This document shows, piece by piece, positions 28,201-36,192 of a stretch of 64,000 bases of DNA. The notes below the pieces were generated by a model. The model was not told the DNA's origin and did not search any database. It worked only from the letters and a program-made list of their open reading frames with translations. This DNA comes from Flammeovirga sp. OC4 (GTDB lineage Bacteria; Bacteroidota; Bacteroidia; Cytophagales; Flammeovirgaceae). The stretch covers positions 28,552 to 92,551 of the forward strand of contig NZ_JTAM01000025.1 in the NCBI RefSeq assembly GCF_000812565.1, in the 5' to 3' direction. Every line of letters starts with the position of its first letter. Positions within the stretch are counted from its first letter, which is position 1. The translations under genes and the position numbers were made by a program.

Positions 28201-29454
28201 CAAGGATATTTTGATCAAGATAAACTCAAAAAAATACTGAACAATTTATTATCCAATGCCTTTAAGTTTACTTATGCTGGACAGGTGAAATTAACGATTC
28301 AGCAAGAGCATGGGGATGTAGTGATTGAAGTAAAAGATACAGGTTTTGGTATTTCTGAAGATCACTTGAAGTATTTATTTGAGCCTTTCTATCAAGTGGA
28401 AAACTCTAAGTCAAAAGGAAAAAGTGAAGGTACAGGTATTGGGCTATCATTTACCAAAAGTTTAGTGGAATTGCACCATGGAACAATAGAGGTAGAAAGT
28501 GAGAAAAATACAGGTTCAACTTTCAAAATTAAATTCCCTCTTAATGAAGTGGCTTATGAAAATGACGTGAAGATAGAAGCTCTTCCTGAAGAGACTATTA
28601 TGGTTGAAAGCGAGGAAGAAGAAGAGTTAACGGCTCAGGAAGAGGAATTAAGTTTGACTACCAAACCGAAAATTGTGATTGCAGACGACAACCCTGCTAT
28701 TCTTGACCTTTTACATGAATTATTAAAAGATACTTTTAAAGTTTATAAGGCTGAAGATGGAGAAAAAGCATTCCAATTGGCCAAAGAAGTGATGCCAAAC
28801 CTTATTCTTTCTGACATCATGATGCCAGTGATGGATGGTTATGAATTGACAAAGAAAATTCGTGAGGATGCTCAGGTTTGTCACTTACCTATCATTTTAT
28901 TAACGGCAAAGAACTCTAATGATAGTAAACTAAAAGGGTATGAATATGGCGTGGATGCCTATGTCACTAAACCTTTTAATACTGAAGTATTATTGGCACG
29001 AATCAATACGTTGGTAGAAAATAGAAGACGTTTGCAAAAGAATTTTAGAACAAACATTGATACGCAACCAAGTGAAGTGACCTTTACTTCTATTGATGAG
29101 CGATTCTTAAATCGTTTGGTGGCCATTGTGGAGGAGAATATTTCAGATCCTAAGTTTACCGTTGAAAAGCTGGCTTACGAATATGGCACTACTCCTCTCC
29201 GATTAAATCAAAAATTGAAAGCACTAACGGAGCAGACTGCCAAAATTTTCATTAGAAATATCCGATTAAAACGCGCGGCCCAACTCTTGAAGATGGGTAG
29301 ATACGGCGTAAGTGATGTCACTTATGAGGTTGGGTTCAGTGATTTGAAGTATTTCAGAAACTGCTTCAAAAAAGAATTTGGTGTCCCTCCTTCTCATTTC
29401 TTGCGCAATAAAAAGAAAAAAGAAGAGGAAGTTGAAGCGTCTAAAACAGAATAA
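25264..29454 (+). CDS. Hybrid two-component system sensor-regulator (HTCS)
   Basis: This 1396-residue single-chain regulator is typical of Bacteroidota PULs. In order it has a signal peptide (to about 30), a periplasmic two-propeller sensor built of repeats such as DSKGLMWFGTNAGISKFDG and NGEIWIGTMGGGLN (about 35-730), a Y_Y_Y domain (about 750-820; KYKYKLNGFDEDW), one membrane helix (about 825-845), HisKA with His879 in FFTNISHELRTPLT, HATPase (DTGFGISEDH, GTGIGLSF), a receiver with Asp1184 in LILSDIMMP, and an AraC-type helix-turn-helix (about 1280-1385). It should sense a glycan fragment and activate the adjacent SusC operon 261 bases downstream, and perhaps the divergent genes. Confidence 0.95.
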   Translation: MKNNYSIINRKIIAKITLLLFSFFAHSLFAQENEIVFDIELYATKNGLIQNDITSIYQDSKGLMWFGTNAGISKFDGYSFTNYSMDTHQLTSNIISCFQEDQYHNLWIGLLNSGICRLNLETGEMTSFRNTNGSKILSSNNVFSLALDEDGNLWIGTTKGLNCIPTEELTKDTFKAKKYYANHHNSKSILSNQVTKLFNDRNGNLWVGTKKGLQIAIKPSNNQPSYTFKEISNTKLPPVKDIKESEEGVYFCGPHGVHLFNEEKSTLRKVSTGRFNTLCIDPNKHLLGGTRKGLIFMEYDEISGTYIKKKHIHSENFDALKINIITEVFKDKLGVIWIGTKGGGIIKYNPNGKRFKDIYKTNDKTSISYNKIRSIYEDSKGRLWIGTQGGALNVLENSNEGLDHGYKDLTFEKIKSNTIFDITEWNDQLIFGIRKKGKVYQLDIDTDLEQNTGLTAQNLLAVNEDAPAFSVKSDGDDVIWLGSYGDGLIRGIRKGNKIEWTNITNQKDLKNERVKQIRSILIDSYGNLWVGSSQGLVFIPKDQKLKEKPEFELYKNQPDQNNSLSYNYVLPVFEASNGEIWIGTMGGGLNIFNPENVKDEEIIFEHIKIKDGLPSNIIKSILEDDYQNLWISSNHGITKINLDSREIKNYNISDGLQDNEFSDMASCKLKNGDLMFGGVNGINYFTPHEIVDDYLVGDLVFTELSVLNKTIHVNDTLDGNKILTKNIQYTQSIKLNHDQNSFAVQFAGLHFGSPYKNKYKYKLNGFDEDWITTDADFRIAKYTNLSPGSYTLEVKASNGDNIWNPKSLFLDIEITSPWWATVWAKILYAVAIIFFVYLFSRFSLITVQKRHQLELEKFEREKLEHLSQMKLQFFTNISHELRTPLTLIHTPIEQLISKGSAYSSLEKEKYYKLIHKNVNHLMNLVNQLLDFRKMEQGHTALQVKEGDWVVFTEQIYHSFKEFANHERVDFTLDIKTQTIQGYFDQDKLKKILNNLLSNAFKFTYAGQVKLTIQQEHGDVVIEVKDTGFGISEDHLKYLFEPFYQVENSKSKGKSEGTGIGLSFTKSLVELHHGTIEVESEKNTGSTFKIKFPLNEVAYENDVKIEALPEETIMVESEEEEELTAQEEELSLTTKPKIVIADDNPAILDLLHELLKDTFKVYKAEDGEKAFQLAKEVMPNLILSDIMMPVMDGYELTKKIREDAQVCHLPIILLTAKNSNDSKLKGYEYGVDAYVTKPFNTEVLLARINTLVENRRRLQKNFRTNIDTQPSEVTFTSIDERFLNRLVAIVEENISDPKFTVEKLAYEYGTTPLRLNQKLKALTEQTAKIFIRNIRLKRAAQLLKMGRYGVSDVTYEVGFSDLKYFRNCFKKEFGVPPSHFLRNKKKKEEEVEASKTE

Positions 29455-29560
29455 GACAATGTATTTACGCCCTATTTTAGTTTTTATGAAATGAAAAACA
29501 ACACACCTAAATAACTGTATTACTTGCACTTAACTTGACTTTGAATACTACTTTTAAAAA

Positions 29561-29634
29561 GTAGGGGGAAATAATTTTCAGACCATTTCAAAAGGGATTT
29601 TTTTATTTACCAACAAGATATTTACCACCCCCAT
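29561..29634 (+). promoter_or_regulatory. G-tract elements upstream of SusC
   Basis: GTAGGGGGAAATAA (29561-29574), AAAGGGATTT (29591-29600) and, inverted, ACCACCCCCAT (29624-29634) lie 80-155 bases before the SusC start. The first matches the G-tract motif found upstream of other PUL-type genes in this window. A regulatory role is inferred. Confidence 0.35.
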
Positions 29635-29649
29635 TTTTTAGAGGTATTC

Positions 29650-29684
29650 GTACGCAATAGGTGTCAGATGTACGCTTAGCTTTG
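29650..29684 (+). promoter_or_regulatory. SusC promoter with direct repeat
   Basis: TAGCTTTG (29677-29684) fits the Bacteroidota -7 consensus TAnnTTTG and lies 31 bases before the SusC ATG. Just upstream, GTACGC occurs at 29650-29655 and again at 29670-29675, exactly 20 bases apart (two helical turns). This is a likely docking site for the AraC-type domain of the neighbouring sensor-regulator. No -33 TTG is evident, consistent with activator dependence. Confidence 0.5.
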
Positions 29685-29715
29685 AGTCATTATTTAAGAA
29701 TTAATTTTTTATGAA

Positions 29716-32700
29716 ATGAAAAGAAAATTATCAGTAATTTATCAACTTCTATTTCGGAAAATGTTTTTGCTAGGTGTTCTATTTACTCTTGGAATGACCT
29801 CAAAACTCTATGCTCAAAAGACCTTTCAGGTAAGCGGTACTATTGTAGATGAAGAACAAGCTCCTATACCGGGAGTCAATGTCTTGATTAAAGGAACGAC
29901 AATTGGTACTGTCACTGATTTTGACGGTAGATACAATATCATGGTAAGTGAAAAAGGCAGTGTGCTTGTCTTTTCATATATCGGATATAAGCCTGCTGAA
30001 ATTGAAGTGAGCAAAAAGTCAGAGATCAACCTTCAAATGGAACTTGATGTAGAATCATTGGATGAGGTAGTTGTGATTGGTTATGGCCAACAGGAAAAGC
30101 GTGAAGTGACCGGTTCGGTGGCACAAGTGAAGTCAGAACAAATCAACAGTTTGGCGACTTCGGATTTAGCGACAGCGATTCAGGGACAAATGGCGGGTGT
30201 AAGTGTAAGTTCTGAGTCTGGTGCTCCAGGTGAAAACGCTACAATTACTATTAGAGGTGTTTCTTCTTTCCAAGAGGGAGGTTCTGAACCACTTTATGTT
30301 GTAGATGGTGTGACATATACGACCAATCCTAATATTGCTCCTCAGGAGATTGAATCCATTGAGGTATTGAAAGATGGTGCTTCAGCGGCTATTTATGGTT
30401 CAAGAGCTTCGGCTGGTGTAGTATTGATTACAACAAAGAGAGGTGAAAAAGGGAAAATGTCAGTTACTCTAGATTCGTACTACGGTGTTCAGAAAATTAC
30501 TTCTGACATACATCTGGCCAATACAACAGACGCTATGTATATCAATCATTTGATGTGGAAAGGTGATCCAACCACTCCGAATCCATTGGATAATAATCCT
30601 AATGCAATGCATTACAATACGGATTGGTTGAGAGAGCTTCAAGTGGATATGGCTCCTATTCAAAATCATTCCCTAAGATTATCTGGTGGTTCAAAAAACC
30701 TGACGTATTCGATTGTAGGTACTTTATTTGACCAACAGGGTATTCAAATTTCTTCAGCGTATCAAAGAAAAACGTTGAGAGCCAATACCACTTTTGAAAA
30801 GAATAAATTGAAGGTGCAAATCAATATGGGCTACCAAAATAGCTATAAGGATAATCCTCCAAATAATATTCAGTATCAAGCACTTCGTCAAGATCCTTAC
30901 AGAGCCGGAATCAACAGAGGTGATGAGTATGTAATTGAGGGTGCTAACCCAGAGAGAATGTCTAACCTTTTGGCGCGTATCAATGAAACTAACGAGACGC
31001 TAGGCAACAACTATAACGGTAATGCTAAAATCTCTTACGAAGTGATGAAAGGTTTGAAATTGAATGCCAACATTGGTGGTTCATATTCTACAGATAATAA
31101 TACTTGGTTCAGCCCTACTTTTGAAGTGTTCTCCAACAACGGTGAATACATTACAAGAGCTTCAAAGCCTTTGAATGAGTTGAGATATATTGATACTTTC
31201 AACCTTAGAACTATTCAAGAATATACAGCTACTTATAACAAAAAATGGGGTAAACACCATTTGAGTTTATTAGGTGGTAATACTTGGGAAACGGCGGAAG
31301 CAAGCAGAAGAACGGTTCATGCGATTAATATGCCAAACAACATCCCTAACCTTGGTGTTGCTCAAGATATTAGAGGCGTTGACCAACGCTATGCAGCAAG
31401 TAGTAATATTGGTATTTTGGGTCGTGTACAATACAGCTATGCTGGTAAATATATGGTGAGTGCGAGTATTCGTAGAGATGGTTCTTCAAGGTTCCACCCT
31501 GACAACAACTGGGGTAACTTCAAGTCGTTCTCAGCAGGTTGGAATATTAGTGAGGAAAAATTCTTTGATGCATTAAAACCTACTTTCAGTAACTTAAAAC
31601 TAAGAGTCGGTTATGGTGAGACAGGTAGTGATAAAGCTGGTCAAGGTTTGGGTAACTTAATTGCTGATTTGCCTTATGTCTCTATTGTTACTCCTCAAGT
31701 AGATTATGTATTAGGAATTGGTGAGAACGACATCTTATATCCGGGTGCTACAAATCCAACTTATGTGGATGAAAACATCACTTGGGAAACGAATATTTCA
31801 CAAAATATCGGTCTAGATGGTGAGCTATTTTCAGGACGTTTATTCTTCAATTTTGATTTATATAGATCTGAAAAGAAAGATATGTTATTGCCGGTTGAAC
31901 TTCCTCCTTCAGCAGGTGGAACCATCACGGGCAACTACAATAAAATGTGGCAAAATGTGGGTAACTTAACCAACCAAGGTATTGAACTAGGATTAGGGTA
32001 TAACACACACATTAATAAACTGAAAGTAACGGTAAATGGTACTTTCACAAGAAACTTCAACGAAGTGACAGCCTTAGCTCCAACCATGGAATCTGTACCA
32101 GGTGGACGTCCATTGGGTAACTCTTCTGAGCCAACTACTTTCTTAATTCCAGGTTATGAAGCAGGTGCGTTTTTCTTGATCCCAACAGACGGTACAATTA
32201 AAACGGAAGAAGAATTGATTGAATATCAAAAGATGATTCCTACGGCCAAAATTGGTGATTTGAAATATGTAGATGTAAATGGTGACGGTGAAATTGGTCA
32301 AGACGACAGAGTCTATCAAGGTAGTGGTACTCCTCTTTGGGAAGCAGGTCTTTCGGTGGCATTGGCTTACAAAGGATTTGATTTGAGTGTAATGCTGTTT
32401 GGTTCTTACGGAGCTAAAATCTACAATGGCCCTAGAGCATATGCTTACCAACAAAAGACAAGTAAAGAATTGGTAAATGCTTGGTCGCCTGAAAATCCAA
32501 CTTCAGATGTTCCGACACCAAGAAGAAGTTCGTCTCATATGAATATCAGAACTTATTCTGATTACTTCCTAGAGGATGGATCTTACTTGAAAATTCAAAA
32601 CATCACTTTTGGGTATACACTTCCTCAGAAAACAATGAGCAAGTTAGGCATCAATAATTTCAGAGTATACGTAAGTGCACAAAACCCATTTGTGATCACT

Positions 32701-32817
32701 AACTATACAGGTTATGACCCAGAAGTGGGTTCTAAAAATGTCTTCTACCGTGGTGTAGATACAGGGAAATATCCTGTAGCGGCCACATACAGAGCGGGTC
32801 TTTCATTACAATTCTAA
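29716..32817 (+). CDS. SusC/RagA-type TonB-dependent glycan importer
   Basis: A 1033-residue outer-membrane transporter of the SusC family. After the signal peptide (ending KLYAQ, about 34) comes a carboxypeptidase-regulatory-like domain (about 37-115; VPGVNVLIKGT-like sequence PGVNVLIKGTTIGTVTD). The TonB-box region SLDEVVVIGYGQQEKREVTG (about 114-133), the plug (about 130-240; LYVVDGV, VLKDGASAAIYGSRASAGVV) and a large barrel ending with RAGLSLQF follow. Together with the SusD protein 9 bases downstream it should import oligosaccharides across the outer membrane using TonB energy. Expression is probably controlled by the hybrid sensor encoded just upstream. The glycan is not readable from this protein. 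Confidence 0.95.
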   Translation: MKRKLSVIYQLLFRKMFLLGVLFTLGMTSKLYAQKTFQVSGTIVDEEQAPIPGVNVLIKGTTIGTVTDFDGRYNIMVSEKGSVLVFSYIGYKPAEIEVSKKSEINLQMELDVESLDEVVVIGYGQQEKREVTGSVAQVKSEQINSLATSDLATAIQGQMAGVSVSSESGAPGENATITIRGVSSFQEGGSEPLYVVDGVTYTTNPNIAPQEIESIEVLKDGASAAIYGSRASAGVVLITTKRGEKGKMSVTLDSYYGVQKITSDIHLANTTDAMYINHLMWKGDPTTPNPLDNNPNAMHYNTDWLRELQVDMAPIQNHSLRLSGGSKNLTYSIVGTLFDQQGIQISSAYQRKTLRANTTFEKNKLKVQINMGYQNSYKDNPPNNIQYQALRQDPYRAGINRGDEYVIEGANPERMSNLLARINETNETLGNNYNGNAKISYEVMKGLKLNANIGGSYSTDNNTWFSPTFEVFSNNGEYITRASKPLNELRYIDTFNLRTIQEYTATYNKKWGKHHLSLLGGNTWETAEASRRTVHAINMPNNIPNLGVAQDIRGVDQRYAASSNIGILGRVQYSYAGKYMVSASIRRDGSSRFHPDNNWGNFKSFSAGWNISEEKFFDALKPTFSNLKLRVGYGETGSDKAGQGLGNLIADLPYVSIVTPQVDYVLGIGENDILYPGATNPTYVDENITWETNISQNIGLDGELFSGRLFFNFDLYRSEKKDMLLPVELPPSAGGTITGNYNKMWQNVGNLTNQGIELGLGYNTHINKLKVTVNGTFTRNFNEVTALAPTMESVPGGRPLGNSSEPTTFLIPGYEAGAFFLIPTDGTIKTEEELIEYQKMIPTAKIGDLKYVDVNGDGEIGQDDRVYQGSGTPLWEAGLSVALAYKGFDLSVMLFGSYGAKIYNGPRAYAYQQKTSKELVNAWSPENPTSDVPTPRRSSSHMNIRTYSDYFLEDGSYLKIQNITFGYTLPQKTMSKLGINNFRVYVSAQNPFVITNYTGYDPEVGSKNVFYRGVDTGKYPVAATYRAGLSLQF

Positions 32818-32826
32818 AAACTACAA

Positions 32827-34482
32827 ATGATGAAAAATCTAATAAGAATAAATATAGGATTACTGATTGCATTCACCCTTTTTGGGTGTCAAAATTGGTT
32901 TGACATCGAGAATAAAAATACAATAGAGGAGCGTGAGTTCTGGCAAAATGAGCAAGAGGCATTTATGGGATTGATGGCAGCGTACGGTGGCCTTCAGAAT
33001 CACGGTTCTATGGGAGGAAACTCTGCAGCACAAATGCCTACACGATCAGATATTGGCCGTCCAAGTATTTGGAATGACCAATATGTAGAGCTTTCAAAGT
33101 TATTGATCAACGATAATACAGGTATTGTAAAACTGAAATGGGCAGATCTTTATACTACCATCTTCAGAACAAATCAAGTGTTGGACCGAGTGCCGGAAAT
33201 TGTTGAGATCTCAGAGGAATCAAGAGCACTTTTCTTAGCGGAAGCACATTTTATTAGAGGTATTTGCTACTATTGGCTATACAGTACCTATAACAATGGT
33301 TCTATTATTCTTCACACTACAGTGGCACAAAGTAAAGAAGAGATTGCAAAGCCATTAAGTCCAAAAGAGGATGTATTAGCATTGATTCTGAGCGACTTGA
33401 CTTACGCACAAGAAAGATTACCAGAAAACTGGGAAGAAAAATACAAAGGTAGAGCTACATGGGGAGCAGCTACGGCTTTCCTTGGACAAGTATATATCAA
33501 TGAGCATGAATATTTGAAAGCTCAAAATGAGTTCAAGAAAATCATAGACAGAGAGGATTTGTATCAATTAACGCCGGACATCAGCTGGAACTTTGATATT
33601 GAACACGAGTTCAATTCAGAATCTATCTTTGAGGTTTCTTTCTCTGATACTCAAAAACCAAATGGTGGCGGAGTAATTATTGATGGACCTTCGGGTACTG
33701 AGGGAACTAGAAGAGGTGTTTTCTTGGCTCCAAGTGGAGCAAATGGCAATCGACTATCAATGCCTTCATATTGGATCACAATGCTTTATCAAAATGACGA
33801 AATGGATCCAACAGATTCTAGAAATGAGGGATTGACGCATTCTCTCCGTTCTCAGAATTCTATTGTAATGGCCGATGATGATTTCGATTATTACCAAAAG
33901 CACCCTAGGGATGTACATGGTACTTTTAAAAATAAAGAGTCGTCTTATTTAAGAAAATACCAAAACTGGTGGGATGAATATGAAGCCATTGGCAATAAGA
34001 CCATATCAGGAATCAACGAAAGAGTAATTCGTTTAGCAGATGTGTACCTTTTATATGCCGAGTGCTTAATCAAAAATAACGGAAGTGCAGGTACTTTTGA
34101 AGCGGTACACTATATCAACAGAATCAGAACACGTTCGGCAGTGTTGCCTTTGGACCATAATGAGTACAATACGGCAGAAAAACTGATGGACCATATCATG
34201 TTTGTAGAACGTCCTTTGGAATTAATGTTTGAAGGTCATGATACACGTTGGGTTGATATGAGAAGATGGGGTGTGATCAAAGAGCAATATGAACGCTTAG
34301 CCAAAAAGAAATACTATATGAGTAAGCAAATCTTATATGAATTACCTGAAGATGCTACTGAAGGACCAAAAGGTGAAGATGTACTTCAAGAATTCCAAGA
34401 TGCGGCAGCAAGTTATACGCCTGACTATCATAACTACTTCCCAATTCCAATTGATGAAGAACTTTCAAATCCAAACCTATAA
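32827..34482 (+). CDS. SusD/RagB-type glycan-binding lipoprotein
   Basis: A 551-residue surface lipoprotein that forms the lid of the SusC transporter. The leader MMKNLIRINIGLLIAFTLFGC gives Cys21 as lipidated residue. SusD features are the N-terminal helix region with TTIFRTNQVLDRVPE and EAHFIRGICYYWLYSTY (TPR-like fold), VYLLYAECLIKNN, AVHYINRIRTRS, and the C-terminal ELMFEGHDTRWVDMRRWG. The start 9 bases after SusC shows co-transcription. Binding-site residues are variable in this family and do not reveal the sugar. Confidence 0.95.
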   Translation: MMKNLIRINIGLLIAFTLFGCQNWFDIENKNTIEEREFWQNEQEAFMGLMAAYGGLQNHGSMGGNSAAQMPTRSDIGRPSIWNDQYVELSKLLINDNTGIVKLKWADLYTTIFRTNQVLDRVPEIVEISEESRALFLAEAHFIRGICYYWLYSTYNNGSIILHTTVAQSKEEIAKPLSPKEDVLALILSDLTYAQERLPENWEEKYKGRATWGAATAFLGQVYINEHEYLKAQNEFKKIIDREDLYQLTPDISWNFDIEHEFNSESIFEVSFSDTQKPNGGGVIIDGPSGTEGTRRGVFLAPSGANGNRLSMPSYWITMLYQNDEMDPTDSRNEGLTHSLRSQNSIVMADDDFDYYQKHPRDVHGTFKNKESSYLRKYQNWWDEYEAIGNKTISGINERVIRLADVYLLYAECLIKNNGSAGTFEAVHYINRIRTRSAVLPLDHNEYNTAEKLMDHIMFVERPLELMFEGHDTRWVDMRRWGVIKEQYERLAKKKYYMSKQILYELPEDATEGPKGEDVLQEFQDAAASYTPDYHNYFPIPIDEELSNPNL

Positions 34483-34493
34483 ATTGAAGTAAC

Positions 34494-35972
34494 ATGAAAT
34501 TAAAAGGAACAAACATCTTAACGATACTTTTCTGCTTAATGACGGTCTTCTCTTGTAGACCAGATTTTGAGTATGATCAGATTACTGATATTTACGTGTT
34601 CAGTACAGTGACCAATGCCAATGACCTTGTGACTACGGTTGGTGGTAACTTCTCTTTTACCGATGCATCAAGGGGTGAATATGTGAGAGAATGGACCATT
34701 GACGGACCTTCTTATTTCACTAATAATGACGATACGGTTCTTACTGAACATATTGCACATGTGAAATTTGAAAATACAGGTGTGGTCCCTGTAAAAATCA
34801 AATTAGATTTTGGTAGTGAGGAATTAAATTATGATTCTACATTTTATGTAACGGTATATGATTCGGCAATCACTCCTGATTTTGAAGTGATTGAAATAGA
34901 AGGTGATTACATTGTATCAAATGGAAAGTATATCATGGAATCGGGGGCTTTTGTTACTTTCAAAAGTACTAGCAAAGGTTTTCCAGATACATTCAAATGG
35001 ATCACTCCGTCAGATCAGGATTTAAATGATTCAATAGCAAGAATTGAATTTGTAAAACCGGGTATTTACGATATTGGTTTAACAGCATCACGCAAAGAAC
35101 CCGTAAATGGTAAAGGAGGTACAATTAAAAAAAATGATTTAATTGAAGTAGTACCTTCAACAGTTCCATTCCGAGTGGATCAAATGACACAAGGTGAAGA
35201 AGGAAACATTTTTGTGAAATTCAACAGAGACTTAGATCTTACTGAAATTAATGATAATACGGTCAATAATTTCTCTATTCAAGATGCAGACGGTAATGCA
35301 GTTGCAATTAACCACTTAGCCATTTCTGGAGAAGTCAATAATACTTTGATTCTTTTCATTGATCCAACATTCTTGCAATTGTATGTGACATACCAACACG
35401 CTAACCAATCAGGTGATGTACAGTCTATTGATGGTGTGAAACTAGAAGAATTTACAAAAATGGCTGTAGAAGGATATCAGCACAACTTCTTTACCAATGG
35501 AAGCTTTGAAAACGGTACTTATGCTCCTTTCAATGATGGAAAATGGGTAGGTTCTGGTGCAATGTCTGTAATCAAAGATGGTAATACAGCAGTTGACGGA
35601 GACTATTATTTAGAGGTTGATTTTGATGCTTATCAACATAACAATGGTAATGGGTCAAAAATAACAATTGAAATGACGGAAGACTACTTCCCTATCACTT
35701 CAGAATATAATTATACTTTTGAGTTCTATGCTAAAGCAATTGGAAACATTAGAGTTTTAAAGGTGACATTGAATGATGAAGATTCAAGCTCATCGATGAA
35801 TAAAACTTTCCAAGATCAATTGGTGGACGGAGAATGGGTAAAAATCACTTACTTCTCTAATGAGCCAATTACCAAAGAATTCATTAATGCTAATGTGCGA
35901 TTTGATTTCATTGCTGAACCCAATGAAACACCACAATTGTTAGTAGATCACCTTGTGTTCACTCAACATTAA
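34494..35972 (+). CDS. Surface lipoprotein in SusE position, PKD- and CBM-like domains
   Basis: A 492-residue lipoprotein (leader ending LMTVFSC, Cys21) that follows SusD by 11 bases. The first half has two PKD/Ig-like domains (about 25-125 and 130-215; VNDSIARIEFVKPGIYDIGL-like pattern). A third Ig-like domain follows (about 220-320). The last 160 residues begin FFTNGSFENGTYAPF and are a CBM4/9-like jelly roll (about 335-490). Genes in this position usually encode surface glycan-binding proteins (SusE/SusF or SGBP analogues) that feed polysaccharide to SusCD. I infer the same role here. No enzyme motif is seen. Confidence 0.8.
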   Translation: MKLKGTNILTILFCLMTVFSCRPDFEYDQITDIYVFSTVTNANDLVTTVGGNFSFTDASRGEYVREWTIDGPSYFTNNDDTVLTEHIAHVKFENTGVVPVKIKLDFGSEELNYDSTFYVTVYDSAITPDFEVIEIEGDYIVSNGKYIMESGAFVTFKSTSKGFPDTFKWITPSDQDLNDSIARIEFVKPGIYDIGLTASRKEPVNGKGGTIKKNDLIEVVPSTVPFRVDQMTQGEEGNIFVKFNRDLDLTEINDNTVNNFSIQDADGNAVAINHLAISGEVNNTLILFIDPTFLQLYVTYQHANQSGDVQSIDGVKLEEFTKMAVEGYQHNFFTNGSFENGTYAPFNDGKWVGSGAMSVIKDGNTAVDGDYYLEVDFDAYQHNNGNGSKITIEMTEDYFPITSEYNYTFEFYAKAIGNIRVLKVTLNDEDSSSSMNKTFQDQLVDGEWVKITYFSNEPITKEFINANVRFDFIAEPNETPQLLVDHLVFTQH

Positions 35973-35980
35973 CCACCTAA

Positions 35981-36177
35981 CGTAGGGGTAGACCTATGTG
36001 TCTACCCGCTGTACCACATGCCCTACCAAACATAAATAATGGTAATATTTTGTATTTGGAGAAAATATAGGGATTGTGGTACAGTGGGTAGATCGTGCTT
36101 ATGGTTCAGCGGGTGGATATGTGGACGAAATGGACGGCTTATGGTTCGGCGGGAAGACACATAGGTCTGCCCCTACG
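35981..36177. repeat. Palindromic repeat B cluster, copy 2
   Basis: The outer arms CGTAGGGGTAGACCTATGTG... (35981-36009) and GCGGGAAGACACATAGGTCT... (36149-36177) are inverted copies of the unit at 22.8 kb. Between them are decayed arms: CTTATGGTTCAGCGGG and CTTATGGTTCGGCGGG are near-direct repeats, and GCTGTACCACAT is inverted as GTGGTACAG. This suggests repeated insertion or expansion of the unit. It separates the SusCD-lipoprotein genes from the BNR propeller genes, with only 220 bases between. Confidence 0.75.
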
Positions 36178-36192
36178 TAAATAACAAATGAA

